From positions 62,001-126,000 of the forward strand of contig NZ_QRDZ01000008.1 in the NCBI RefSeq assembly GCF_003386235.1: a stretch of DNA of 64,000 nucleotides. Direction: 5' to 3'. Within the stretch, counting starts at the first letter, position 1. Every line of letters starts with the position of its first letter. The notes under the pieces are model-generated. The model was given only the letters and a program-made list of their open reading frames with translations, searched no databases and had not been told where the DNA came from. Source of the DNA: Cohnella phaseoli. GTDB taxonomy: Bacteria > Bacillota > Bacilli > Paenibacillales > Paenibacillaceae. Below, one piece after another: positions 1 through 8,629 of the stretch. The position numbers and the translations under genes were made by a program.

Positions 1-213
1 ACCCGGATGATAATCCCTAATATCCTGGCCAAATCCCTTTAGCTTATCAAGACCTACGACTCCTGCTGCAACAAAACCGAACCCGATAACGGTAAGTAAA
101 ATCCCTCCGCCAAGAAGACCGACGATACCGCAAAGCCCGAAGAATAGAATCGCCAGCCAAATGACTTGCCTCTTTTTCTTTATCTCTCGTAAAACCTCAT
201 CTTGAGAAGTCAT
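1..213 (-). CDS. Small membrane protein, 3' end outside window
   Basis: An open frame runs from an ATG at 213 to the window edge, giving 71 residues with the C-terminus missing. The start has a strong ribosome binding site (GGGAGGAG) about five bases upstream. After a charged N-terminus (about residues 1-16) there is a glycine-rich hydrophobic stretch from about 17 to 55, enough for two membrane helices. It begins 26 bases after the RDD gene stop on the same strand, so it is probably the last visible member of that operon. I do not recognise a family; function unknown. Confidence 0.6.
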   Translation of the reverse strand, partial: MTSQDEVLREIKKKRQVIWLAILFFGLCGIVGLLGGGILLTVIGFGFVAAGVVGLDKLKGFGQDIRDYHPG

Positions 214-239
214 CTTTACTCCTCCCGCTTCCAGAATAT

Positions 240-1007
240 CTAAATCCCCCAATCCCCGCGCAGCTGCTCGTACAACCAGATCAGAAAGATCGTATCGTTC
301 GGCGCAATGTCTTGGACGACGCCGAGTCGGCCTGCAAAGTGTTGGGCGATCGGCTGAGCCAATTGCGCGAGGCGCTGCTGCGAGACAAACGGCAGCCGCT
401 CCGCCCAAGTAGCGAGCAGCACCCAATCGGAATACCCGACCGCCCTGCGGCTCTCTTCATCCAGTTGCTGACGCGGCAGCGATAGGCGCCTTCGGTCGAT
501 TTGCTTGTTAATCTTCTTCCGCAGCTTAAGCCGTTCCTTCTCTTTCTCGACGACGACAATCGTTCCCGCCACCATATCCCCGATTCTGCGGTCCATGGAG
601 CTGCTCATGACGACGATCATCCCCAGAAAATAGCCGACAGGCAGCATATCGATCAGCCGAAACAGATTGCGAATGAAGACCGCGAGCAGCCCGGCGTTCC
701 GGCCTTCCATCTGCACGACGCGGATGCCGACCGCACGCTTGCCAACAGTCTGCCCGCCCATGTAGTATTCGCACCCGACATAATAACCGCCCGTGCCAAC
801 CGCCCCGATAATGAGCAGCGCCGCGATCGCGTAATCGCTGTTTTCGAAGAATATAGAAGCGAAAGCAAGAGCGATATAGACGGCGACCAGAATCAGCATG
901 TCGATCAATTGCGCAATGGCCCGCATCCCCACTCCCGCCGTTGGGAATTCCAACCGGACCTGCTCGGGCGTTACGATCGACACTTCTTTTTCCAACGGAT
1001 AGCTCAT
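240..1007 (-). CDS. RDD family membrane protein
   Basis: This is a 255-residue protein whose first 150 residues form an RDD domain: an Arg-Ala then Asp pattern near residues 29-37 at the first membrane helix, further helices, and a GKRAVGIRVV segment before an Arg-Asn-Leu-Phe-Arg helix with a second Asp. The C-terminal 100 residues are soluble and charged. RDD proteins are multi-pass membrane proteins of unclear, possibly transport, role. The ATG has a GGAG site seven bases upstream. It is divergent from the SpoIIM-like gene with only 61 bases between the start codons. RDD genes often accompany MoxR/DUF58 clusters, as here. Confidence 0.85.
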   Translation of the reverse strand: MSYPLEKEVSIVTPEQVRLEFPTAGVGMRAIAQLIDMLILVAVYIALAFASIFFENSDYAIAALLIIGAVGTGGYYVGCEYYMGGQTVGKRAVGIRVVQMEGRNAGLLAVFIRNLFRLIDMLPVGYFLGMIVVMSSSMDRRIGDMVAGTIVVVEKEKERLKLRKKINKQIDRRRLSLPRQQLDEESRRAVGYSDWVLLATWAERLPFVSQQRLAQLAQPIAQHFAGRLGVVQDIAPNDTIFLIWLYEQLRGDWGI

Positions 1008-1068
1008 TCTTATGCTCCTCGTTTCCGGGAATTTATGGTAGGATAATAAAAAATAGGAGGTCTGAGCG

Positions 1069-2046
1069 ATGGATCCCGCACAGCGAATTCAGCGATACAA
1101 AGAGGATTGGTCCGAGCTCGAGCGGCTGCTCGACGCGTTAAATCACATCCGCCGACCGATTAGCGCTGGCGATATCGACCGTTTGACCGCGTTGTACAAA
1201 TCGGCGGCGGCACATTTGTCAGCCATGCGTACGCAATGGCCGAACGACCCGACCACGACTTACTTAAACCATCTTGTCGCCAGAGCGCACCATGTCCTGT
1301 ACAAGCAATCCGACAAAGGCGCAAGCCGCATCGGACGCTTCTTGGGCACGTACTTTCCGTCCTTAATTCGTCGGAGACAGCCGTTCATTCTGATTGCGGG
1401 AGCGCTGTTTCTTCTCGGAATGATCGCCGGATTCGCAGCGGTAGGGTCGGACCCGCTTAACCTATATCTGGTGCTGCCCGCGAATATCGCCAACGCGATC
1501 GATCCCGCTGCGACGAACGCTCCTCGCGGCGATCTTCATAGCCCGCTCGTCTCGACGGAAATCTTCATCAACAACATACGCGTTGCCATGCTGATCTTCG
1601 TAAGCGGAGTGACGCTGGGGATTGGCACCGTGTATTTACTTGCCTACAACGGCTTGATCGTCGGAGCTCTCGCGGCCGTCTTCATGCAGGCCGGCGAAAG
1701 CTATGTTTTCTGGGCGTATATTCTCCCCCACGGCATTATCGAGCTGACCGCGATCTTCATCGCCGGCGGAGCCGGCCTATATATGGGGTACCGCTTTTTC
1801 GTACCGGGCGCATACCCGCGCAAGCGGCAGTTCCTCCAGGCTGCTAAAGAGTCCGTGCAGCTGCTGCTCGGCACGATTCCGCTATTCGTGATCGCGGGCA
1901 TCATCGAAGGATACGTCACGCCATCGCAGCTGCCGTTGGGCGTCAAATATGCCGCTGCCAGCGGCACGCTGCTGCTGCTCGTTCTCTATTACGTTTACGG
2001 CCAGTTCAGAGCCCGTTCCGCGCTTTCAAATCCAGGTATTCGTTGA
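1069..2046 (+). CDS. SpoIIM-like (DUF95) stage II sporulation protein M family
   Basis: The 325-residue protein has a soluble helical N-terminus (about 1-95) followed by six or seven membrane helices. The typical DUF95 block is visible: a small-residue-rich helix (about 165-200) followed by PHGIIE, the family hallmark. Sporulation SpoIIM acts with SpoIID and SpoIIP in engulfment; this N-terminally extended form is the version that usually sits beside RDD, DUF58 and MoxR genes, so a general envelope role is more likely than the SpoIIM role itself. The ATG has AGGAGG eight bases upstream. Its last 41 bases overlap the 3' end of the DUF58 gene on the other strand. Confidence 0.85.
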   Translation: MDPAQRIQRYKEDWSELERLLDALNHIRRPISAGDIDRLTALYKSAAAHLSAMRTQWPNDPTTTYLNHLVARAHHVLYKQSDKGASRIGRFLGTYFPSLIRRRQPFILIAGALFLLGMIAGFAAVGSDPLNLYLVLPANIANAIDPAATNAPRGDLHSPLVSTEIFINNIRVAMLIFVSGVTLGIGTVYLLAYNGLIVGALAAVFMQAGESYVFWAYILPHGIIELTAIFIAGGAGLYMGYRFFVPGAYPRKRQFLQAAKESVQLLLGTIPLFVIAGIIEGYVTPSQLPLGVKYAAASGTLLLLVLYYVYGQFRARSALSNPGIR

Positions 2047-3424
2047 CCGCGCTAAGCGCCAATCGGTCGGCCGGCACATCCATCACCTGAATGCCCAAGC
2101 CGGCCATTTGACTCACGTATTCGCTGCGATCGAGACGGAACTTATGCGCCAGACTCTGAATATAAGCAGTCCGCTGGTTCACCGGCTCGGTTCGCGCCCA
2201 TTCTTGCAGCAAAGGATCGTTCAAGGAGACGAGAAGCGGCACATGGCTTCTGCGCAGTCGACGCGCGTAGACGGGCAGCTCCTGGTCGTACAGATAGCTC
2301 TCCATATCGGAGAACAACACGACGAACGATCGTTTCTTGGTCTGCCGCAGCACATGCGACAAAGCCAAACCGAATCCGGGTTCGACGAAATCGGATTTCA
2401 GGTCGTAAGCGGCCAGCGTCAGTTGGCGCAAATGCGGGAGACCGCGCCCCGGGGGGACGTACGTCTTGATTCGGTCGGAGAAAGCGAGCAGCGCGACGTA
2501 ATCCCCCTGCTTCAACGCGACCGCGGCCAGAACGAGCGCAGCTTCGAGCGTGCGGTCCAGCTTGGTCTGATGCTCAAGCTCGACTCCCATCATTCTTCCG
2601 CAGTCGAGTACAATCGTGACGACTTTGCCTTTCTCGGGCCGGAGAATGTTCGTCATCAGTTTTCCGCTGCGGGCCGTCGCCCGCCAGTTCACCCGCCTCG
2701 GATCGTCTCCCTGCGCGTAGCTGCGGATCGAATCGAAGTCCGTACCGGACAGATGGGGCCTTGCCAGCCTGCTGCCATCAAGCACCAGAGAATCCTGAGC
2801 TGCAGCCAGGATTCCGCGTACCCGCGAGAGGTCCGGCACGATCCGAACTTCGCTTCGGCATGTCAGCCTCGTCTGCTTCTTCCACAGCCCGACTCCGCCC
2901 CAATAGCGAAGCATCGCGCTTCCGAACGTATAAGCTCCCCTCTCCTGCCCTGCGGCGTCGTATTCGAAACCGATCTCGCTTTCCTCCAGGCGGCCTCTCC
3001 ATACCTCCTGCGGAATCCGAACATCCTGCTCGTCCTCCCGTTGCGTGCGGTAATCCGTGAAGGAAATCGGAATGTCATCGGCCAGCTCGACGTTTAGAGA
3101 AAAGCCCAACGCCGGATCGGCCAGCAGAGAAAGCCGAACCTTGAAGGATTGGCGTACGTCGGCCTCCTCCGGTATTGTCCTCTCTGCGGAGAACCGCTTC
3201 CGCGAGGGCAGCAGAAGCAGATCGACGACGCTGAATAGCGCCAGTACCAGATAAAATCCCCAGAACGAATAAGCGCCGTAACCTAGCGCATAGACGGCCC
3301 CGATCAGAACGGAACCGATAGCCGTAATCGCGACAAGGCGGCGAGTGGGAACGATCGACTCATCGCCAAATTGTCTATCGAGGAACCGGAACAGACGCGA
3401 GCGTTTCCTGGACGATGTGGTCAC
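2006..3424 (-). CDS. DUF58 domain protein
   Basis: The 472-residue protein has two membrane helices near residues 30-72, a beta-rich middle, and the DUF58 signature around residues 220-260: a GTDFDSIRSYAQGDD block followed by R-VNW and an aromatic/basic segment. A vWA-like region follows with a VLDCGRMM strand. DUF58 proteins are partners of MoxR ATPases in envelope or complex assembly. The start is GTG at 3424 with GGAGGG upstream; it overlaps the MoxR 3' end by 50 bases, which implies translational coupling. The 3' end is convergent with the SpoIIM-like gene and overlaps it in coding sequence. Confidence 0.9.
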   Translation of the reverse strand: MTTSSRKRSRLFRFLDRQFGDESIVPTRRLVAITAIGSVLIGAVYALGYGAYSFWGFYLVLALFSVVDLLLLPSRKRFSAERTIPEEADVRQSFKVRLSLLADPALGFSLNVELADDIPISFTDYRTQREDEQDVRIPQEVWRGRLEESEIGFEYDAAGQERGAYTFGSAMLRYWGGVGLWKKQTRLTCRSEVRIVPDLSRVRGILAAAQDSLVLDGSRLARPHLSGTDFDSIRSYAQGDDPRRVNWRATARSGKLMTNILRPEKGKVVTIVLDCGRMMGVELEHQTKLDRTLEAALVLAAVALKQGDYVALLAFSDRIKTYVPPGRGLPHLRQLTLAAYDLKSDFVEPGFGLALSHVLRQTKKRSFVVLFSDMESYLYDQELPVYARRLRRSHVPLLVSLNDPLLQEWARTEPVNQRTAYIQSLAHKFRLDRSEYVSQMAGLGIQVMDVPADRLALSAVNEYLDLKARNGL

Positions 3425-4307
3425 TGCTGCCGCCCTCCAATTCCGCCTGCGGCGTCAGCAGCAGCCGATGGCGGAGCGCAGGGCGCGCCACCAGCTTCAC
3501 GTCGTCCGGCGTCACGTAGTTTCTGCCTTCGAGAGCAGCCCAGGCTTTGCTCGCCATCAGGATGGCAATTCCGGCGCGCGGGCTTGCTCCGAGCTGTACC
3601 CGCTTCGATTCGCGCGTTCTGCGTATGACCGCCGTAATGTAGTCGATGACCGAATCCTCGACGACAACTTCCGCCGCATGCGCCTGGGCTGCCCGAATCT
3701 CATCGAGCGTAAGCTCTGGAACGATCGCCTGATCGCGCTCCGTCGCGAACGGGACGTGCCCTCTTAGAATTTGCCGTTCCTGCTCTTCCCCCGGGTAATC
3801 CAGGATCAGCTTGAACAGAAAGCGGTCGAGCTGCGCTTCCGGCAGCGGATATGTACCTTCATATTCGAGCGGGTTCTGCGTCGCGACGACGAGGAAAGGC
3901 TCCGGAAGCCGGTGCGTCGCCCCGTTAATCGTCACCTGCCGCTCCTCCATCGCTTCGAGCAACGCAGCCTGCGTTTTCGGTCCGGAACGGTTGATCTCGT
4001 CCGCTAGCACAAGGTTGGCGAACACAGGCCCGCGGACCGTTTGAAATTCGTTTTCCTTCGTATGATAGATGACGCCTCCCGTAATATCGCTGGGCATCAA
4101 ATCCGGCGTAAACTGGATGCGACGGTACTCGCCCCCCGTTAACGCCGCAAGCGTGCGCGCCATCTTCGTCTTGCCGAGTCCCGGCACTCCTTCCAGAAGC
4201 ACATGTCCTCCGGCCAGCAGCGCCGCGGCCATGAGCCGGATATTCGTCTTCTGCCCGTACAGCCGCTGCTCCATCGCAGTCAGCAGTCTCCCCATGCTTG
4301 CGCTCAT
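3375..4307 (-). CDS. MoxR family AAA+ ATPase
   Basis: This is a MoxR-type AAA+ ATPase of about 310 residues. Walker A is GVPGLGKT, Walker B is LVLADEINR, and the ATQNPLEYEG segment with LPEAQLDRF is the standard MoxR sensor region. MoxR ATPases work as chaperone-like remodellers with vWA/DUF58 proteins. I place the start at the ATG at 4307, which has AAGGAG eight bases upstream; a GTG at 4316 overlaps the preceding stop but would touch the ribosome binding site. It lies between DUF4350 and DUF58 genes, the standard order of this operon. Confidence 0.92.
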   Translation of the reverse strand: MSASMGRLLTAMEQRLYGQKTNIRLMAAALLAGGHVLLEGVPGLGKTKMARTLAALTGGEYRRIQFTPDLMPSDITGGVIYHTKENEFQTVRGPVFANLVLADEINRSGPKTQAALLEAMEERQVTINGATHRLPEPFLVVATQNPLEYEGTYPLPEAQLDRFLFKLILDYPGEEQERQILRGHVPFATERDQAIVPELTLDEIRAAQAHAAEVVVEDSVIDYITAVIRRTRESKRVQLGASPRAGIAILMASKAWAALEGRNYVTPDDVKLVARPALRHRLLLTPQAELEGGSSDHIVQETLASVPVPR

Positions 4308-4312
4308 TCTCG

Positions 4313-5458
4313 TCACTCCTTCTCCAGTAACGCGATCATCTCGCCGTACTCTCGCGTCCGTTCGACGAAATCGCCATCCGCTCCCGCGCCGCGTTCCAAC
4401 GCCTGCGCGTGCCGCAGCAGGCGCTCCAGCTTAACCGCCTGCGCTTCGCTTAAGCGGTCTTTTGCCAGCCGCTCCGCCTCTTCCGGCGCGGCTTCAAGGG
4501 GCAGCCCCCAGCGCGCCAGCAGCAGACGACGTAGGGCGCGCGCCTGATGCGCAAGCGCCTCGCTCTTGAAGCGGCGGCGCTCGTACCACGCAGCGACGGC
4601 CCGCAGCGTTTCGTCGCCGCGGCGCACCGTCCAGGCCCGCGGCGTATAGGCCGGGCCGAAGCGCTTGCCGCGCTGCCACAGCCAGAGCAGCAGCGAGACG
4701 GCCAGCCCTGCGCAGACGGAGACGAGCCACGCCGGATACACGGCCAGGAACCCCGGCGTCTCCTCATAACCGTGATGGTACTCGTCCACCCACAGGACGG
4801 TGCGATTCCCGTCGCCGACCAGCCACGGCCATACGAGCTCAAAATGATCGTGCTTCAGCACGTTTTCATTCGTCAGCCACTCGGGCGCAACCGCCGCGAC
4901 AATCGTTCCTTCTCCGTGCGGTCTTTTCACCCCGATGACTCCGCTTGGGTCGCGAAGCAGCTCGATATCGCCGTCTTCCAAGGTAATTCGCTGCTTTATT
5001 GCAACCTCCGCCATTCGTTCGACAACTGCTTCCCCCTCCTGCCGCATCACGGTGGCGGTTCCGGATAAAGCGTCCGAGCGTTCGGTTTGAAATCCATCTC
5101 CCGCGCCTAGATTGCGGCTGAAAAGCAACAGCTCGTTCCCTCGCTCCACCCATTCGAACAGCTTCGCCCATTCGCCATCAAGCGGCGCGGCGGGCTCGAC
5201 AATGAGCAGCGTCTGCCCTGTGCTCGCGGGCAGCTCGCTCCACGAGCGCTTCCATGTCTTGATCGGAGCCTGCTTCTCCTTAAGCAGCTCGATCACGCCC
5301 TTCGTCCCATCCACGTCAGCGGAGAACGATACGTAAGGCGCTAATCGCTCGGGCTGCGGTCTTACGACGATCAGTCCCAGTCCAACAAAGAGCATGACGC
5401 AGACGGCCAGCCCGATCACGTGTTTGTTCCGATGCAGCAGCTGCTTGATCGGCGACAT
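4313..5458 (-). CDS. DUF4350 domain protein
   Basis: This protein of about 381 residues has an N-terminal membrane helix, a central soluble domain resembling DUF4350 (flavodoxin/ThuA-like alternating strands, with LLIVEPAAPLDGEW and a final LWVDEYHHG strand), a second helix near residue 270 and a charged helical C-terminus. DUF4350 proteins occur almost always between DUF4129 and MoxR genes, as here. I choose the ATG at 5458, which has GGAGG about nine bases upstream and lies just past the DUF4129 stop; an upstream in-frame TTG lacks a good site. The C-terminal part is GC-rich. Biochemical role unknown. Confidence 0.8.
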   Translation of the reverse strand: MSPIKQLLHRNKHVIGLAVCVMLFVGLGLIVVRPQPERLAPYVSFSADVDGTKGVIELLKEKQAPIKTWKRSWSELPASTGQTLLIVEPAAPLDGEWAKLFEWVERGNELLLFSRNLGAGDGFQTERSDALSGTATVMRQEGEAVVERMAEVAIKQRITLEDGDIELLRDPSGVIGVKRPHGEGTIVAAVAPEWLTNENVLKHDHFELVWPWLVGDGNRTVLWVDEYHHGYEETPGFLAVYPAWLVSVCAGLAVSLLLWLWQRGKRFGPAYTPRAWTVRRGDETLRAVAAWYERRRFKSEALAHQARALRRLLLARWGLPLEAAPEEAERLAKDRLSEAQAVKLERLLRHAQALERGAGADGDFVERTREYGEMIALLEKE

Positions 5459-5459
5459 C

Positions 5460-6092
5460 CTACCTCGCCTCCCTCTCCGCAATCAACGCAGCGATATCGC
5501 GTTGAAAGCCCTGGAAGCTTTCATCGTCCGCAGGCTCGTGCCCGTACCATACCCGTTCGAACAGCAGAGCGCTCCGCTGAAAATACGGCACCGCATTCGC
5601 CCGGTTCCGCTCCAGCTCATCTCGATAATCCCAGTCCGTTTTCCATTTCTCGATGCGAATCCAGCCAGCCCGTTCCAAGTAGAACAGCAGCGACAGGTAC
5701 GAACAGCGAATGCTCTCCCGGATTTTCCCTTCGGCATGCGCAGCCTTCGCCATCGCCGCATACTGCTCATACGTCAACGCCATCTCCGATGCCCCCACAG
5801 GCGCCTTATGACGACGAGTTTTCCCATTGTACACGATCTGCCTGGAGAACCCGTAAATCGCCCAGCACAGTGCTACCAGCACCGCGCCCAGCACCACGAA
5901 CAATCCGACGATCACCACGCTATTTGCCCCATGAAGGGAAGGAAAACGATCAATCGCCCAGTCCACCAGCGCTTCCAGCCAACCCTTGCGCGGGCTGGCG
6001 GTCTGTTCATGCACATATCTCGTAAATTCGTCCCTGCTCAGAATTTCGCCAAGTCTTTGTTTGTCTTCAAGCAGCTCGGACCGGTCGCTCAT
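5460..6092 (-). CDS. DUF4129 domain protein
   Basis: The 210-residue protein has a short N-terminal region, one membrane helix around residues 57-82 and a C-terminal helical DUF4129-type domain. That domain carries the pattern of a hydrophobic helix, then SIRCSYLSLLFYLERAG, then a tryptophan-rich region and a C-terminal FERVWYG segment. In other bacteria DUF4129 domains occur fused to transglutaminases or in MoxR/DUF58 clusters. The ATG overlaps the stop of the preceding membrane protein (ATGA), so translation is probably coupled. Function in the complex is not known. Confidence 0.8.
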   Translation of the reverse strand: MSDRSELLEDKQRLGEILSRDEFTRYVHEQTASPRKGWLEALVDWAIDRFPSLHGANSVVIVGLFVVLGAVLVALCWAIYGFSRQIVYNGKTRRHKAPVGASEMALTYEQYAAMAKAAHAEGKIRESIRCSYLSLLFYLERAGWIRIEKWKTDWDYRDELERNRANAVPYFQRSALLFERVWYGHEPADDESFQGFQRDIAALIAEREAR

Positions 6093-7000
6093 TGGTCGGC
6101 CGGAGGCGGCGGCGGCGTCATAAAATTCGGGCCGATCCGGTTAATCATCTCTTCAAGTCCCATTCCGTCGCGAACCCTAAGATCGAAATAGCTAACCGCA
6201 TACACCACATAGAGAATCGGCGCTGTCAGCAAATTGACAAGCATCTGCAGCAGGGCGAAAACAATGCCGCTCATCGGCACCAACGCAAGGAGGAAACCGG
6301 CGACTAAATTAAACAAATAGATCAACAGCATCATGACCAGAAACAGTCCGAACAGTCTCCAGAAGCTTTGACGCGTCAAACTCCAGCTTCTTCCGAATCC
6401 AACCGACTCTTCTTGGAGTGCGACAACCGGAAGAAAGTACATGAAGCGGATTACGAAATAGTAAAAGGTGAACACGACCCCAACCGAAACAAGGATTATC
6501 CCCACACCACCCAAGATCGCGGCGACAATCATGCCCAAGATCATAGTCACGATCGCGATTGCAATAATAAAGCCGAGCATCATTAGAGCAAATAAGACCG
6601 AACTGCCGAGCAATCCCCCATACCTTTTAAAGGACATCCGCAGCAATTGGAGCGCCGACGGGGCTTCTTCTCCCTTCATGACATGGTATACGAGAAAAAC
6701 GACGGAGGCGACGGCGACCGGCGTCAGAAACAAAAAGACTAAGCCAAAGAGAAAAACGACCCACCCTTGGCTGCCTTCTGAGAGCAGCGGTTCCGCGTCT
6801 GCGGAAGAATAATTCACAATACCTTCCATATTGAACATCGACTGGACGGTCTGCCCCTGAGTCATGGCTTGAAGTAAATAAAAAAGGCCATAGCAGATCA
6901 ACATAATCGACATCAGTTTCGCAAAATGCTTGCGATACAATTGAAAGCTTAAATCGATCATTCTACCGATTCCCATTGGCTTTGGGACTTCATGAGGCAC
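6089..7000 (-). CDS. Multi-pass membrane protein, first gene of the MoxR operon
   Basis: A 303-residue protein with about six membrane helices separated by short loops, alanine-, valine- and isoleucine-rich, and a proline-rich tail (MTPPPPPADQ). It resembles the glycerophosphoryl diester phosphodiesterase membrane-domain superfamily seen at the head of such clusters, but I cannot name the family firmly. The start is GTG at 7000 with AGGAGG seven bases upstream; no better ATG is available. It leads the row of minus-strand genes down to the DUF58 gene, with overlapping or nearly touching ends throughout. Confidence 0.75.
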   Translation of the reverse strand: MPHEVPKPMGIGRMIDLSFQLYRKHFAKLMSIMLICYGLFYLLQAMTQGQTVQSMFNMEGIVNYSSADAEPLLSEGSQGWVVFLFGLVFLFLTPVAVASVVFLVYHVMKGEEAPSALQLLRMSFKRYGGLLGSSVLFALMMLGFIIAIAIVTMILGMIVAAILGGVGIILVSVGVVFTFYYFVIRFMYFLPVVALQEESVGFGRSWSLTRQSFWRLFGLFLVMMLLIYLFNLVAGFLLALVPMSGIVFALLQMLVNLLTAPILYVVYAVSYFDLRVRDGMGLEEMINRIGPNFMTPPPPPADQ

Positions 7001-7107
7001 AGTAAAACCTCCTAAGTTTTTCTAAATTTCTCTCATTATACTACACTATGCGCAAAGCTTGTCGCTGAGTCAAAAAGAAAATTGAAAGGCGATGAGCGAG
7101 CGCTTCA

Positions 7108-7135
7108 AACGTTATTTCAGAAGCCCCCCGCTAGT
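7108..7135. repeat. Shared gene-tail repeat, copy 1
   Basis: An 18-base segment (AACGTTATTTCAGAAGCC) followed five bases later by CTAGT. The same arrangement occurs at 52939-52966. In both places it overlaps the stop codon of a minus-strand hypothetical gene, although the two proteins are not visibly alike. Confidence 0.6.
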
Positions 7136-7635
7136 CATATCCTCTGCGACTCCTTTATTCCCCTAACTCCTTGCACGATCTTTTCCTTGAGAAACTCAGA
7201 CAACACAAAGACCATCGGTGCTGAAGGAATGTCGAATTTCAGATGGGAATGAGGAATTTCCGTAAGTAAAGTACCTACCGGGTCATCTTGCCTGTCGCGG
7301 ATCACGTTCCAGAATATTCTCGATCTATGATCCTCCGTCCCCCATTTCTCAAGGGAGTTTCTGAAAACCAAGCGCTTTGCGATAACAAAATCGTTCTCCT
7401 CCAGCTTCACCATGGCACTAAATCCGGCGCTTTCCAATTGTTCGAATACAGTCGGCATAAGCTGATCCAAATAAAGGCCGTAGGCTGCATCTTCTATCTC
7501 CGCAAAAGCGGCCGTCAAGTCTGCATGCATCGATTCGTACAAGGACTTCCATTTGGACTCGATATAGCGGTTGGCCTCCTCACCGATTTCTTTTATCGTC
7601 ATGTCTTGGCGGAATTTCGGAAAATATTTTTCCAT
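7135..7635 (-). CDS. Hypothetical soluble protein
   Basis: A 166-residue soluble, acidic, mostly helical protein with no signal peptide, membrane helix or motif I recognise. The ATG has a strong GGAGGAG site. The stop codon lies inside a short tail (7108-7135) that is shared, with identical spacing, with the end of an unrelated hypothetical gene at 52962. This, and the neighbourhood of HEAT, SUKH and DUF2441 genes, suggests a transferable accessory cassette, perhaps an orphan immunity-type gene. That is inference only. Confidence 0.6.
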   Translation of the reverse strand: MEKYFPKFRQDMTIKEIGEEANRYIESKWKSLYESMHADLTAAFAEIEDAAYGLYLDQLMPTVFEQLESAGFSAMVKLEENDFVIAKRLVFRNSLEKWGTEDHRSRIFWNVIRDRQDDPVGTLLTEIPHSHLKFDIPSAPMVFVLSEFLKEKIVQGVRGIKESQRI

Positions 7636-7785
7636 TCACTTTCTCCTCCTTTTTGTCCTTTCGCAAAAATTGTACAACATGCAAGCCAATTGTAAGGATG
7701 ACCAGATTGAAACAAGGAAAGTCTAATGGTTTCATAGAAAACCTTATAATCAACTTTAATTTTATGTTAGGAGGAGACTGAGATT

Positions 7786-8493
7786 ATGAAAATGCGCCCT
7801 CAAAAAATGGCGACAAAATTTATGATTAGCCCCAGCACTTTACGAAACTATGAAGCTAAAGGCCTCATACCTCCCGCAGAAAGATCCGAGAACGGCTATC
7901 GTTTCTATACGGACTTGCATTCAGCCTACTTGGCTTGTATTCAAACCATGGCCCCTGCATTCGGGATGGAAGTGACGACGGAGGTGCTTCATGATCTTCA
8001 GCGTGACGAGATGCATAACGCTTTATGGGTCATCAGGGAAAAGGAAGTTGTTTTATACGAGGATAAAGAGAAATTGGAGCGGTTGATTGAAGAAATTCGG
8101 CAATTAGCGGACGATAATACATCTTCATTTGCCAAGGAGCGCCTTACCATCCATCAAGTATCCACGTTAATGAAGATACCTAAATCAACGATCCGATACT
8201 GGGAACACGCAGGTTATGTGATCGCGGACCGGGACCTGGAAAACAGTTATCGACGCTACCATAAAGGTCATCTTCTTAAAATGAAGTTGATCCAGATCAT
8301 GCAGAACTCCGTTTATTCCGAAGAAACCGTAAAATCTAAGCATAGAATTGCCGCTGCAGAGCAGAGCGATTTGCAATGCGTCATGAAGCTGGCCGAGAAT
8401 ATCCGGACTTATCTGGATAAGAGGATCGAGTCTCAAATATGCGGAATTTCCAAACTCTATAGTTTAATTCAATTGATAAAAACGCCGGTCTAA
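7786..8493 (+). CDS. MerR-type regulator with two HTH units
   Basis: The 235-residue protein has two MerR-like winged-helix units. The first is at residues 5-45 (FMISPSTLRNYEAKGLI, then NGYRFY) and the second at about 118-165 (STLMKIPKSTIRYWEHAG, then NSYRRYH). A helical segment joins them and a C-terminal helix follows. Usual MerR proteins have one HTH and dimerise through a coiled coil; here one chain may supply both reading heads. There is no cysteine-rich metal site. The ATG has GGAGGAG upstream. It is transcribed alone, so the target is not evident. Confidence 0.8.
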   Translation: MKMRPQKMATKFMISPSTLRNYEAKGLIPPAERSENGYRFYTDLHSAYLACIQTMAPAFGMEVTTEVLHDLQRDEMHNALWVIREKEVVLYEDKEKLERLIEEIRQLADDNTSSFAKERLTIHQVSTLMKIPKSTIRYWEHAGYVIADRDLENSYRRYHKGHLLKMKLIQIMQNSVYSEETVKSKHRIAAAEQSDLQCVMKLAENIRTYLDKRIESQICGISKLYSLIQLIKTPV

Positions 8494-8629
8494 CTCCTTC
8501 CTCTGTACACGCATCTATCATTTGCTCGACTGTAATCATCACCGCACTGGCTAAAACGACTTCTTCGCCATGATCTCCGACGAATCTTTCGTTAATTCGG
8601 CCAACCATTTCGCCTCATGTTCAAACAGC

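Noticed and set aside
2863..3078. Many long frames opposite or across the DUF58, ABC and SLH genes
   Set aside because: They are shadows of real genes: biased third-position bases on the true strand keep the other frames open, and they have no own sites.
8381..8608. Minus-strand frame MVGRINERFVGDHGEEVV after the HEAT gene
   Set aside because: It overlaps the 3' end of the MerR gene on the other strand and changes character after about 40 codons; perhaps a relic, not a gene.
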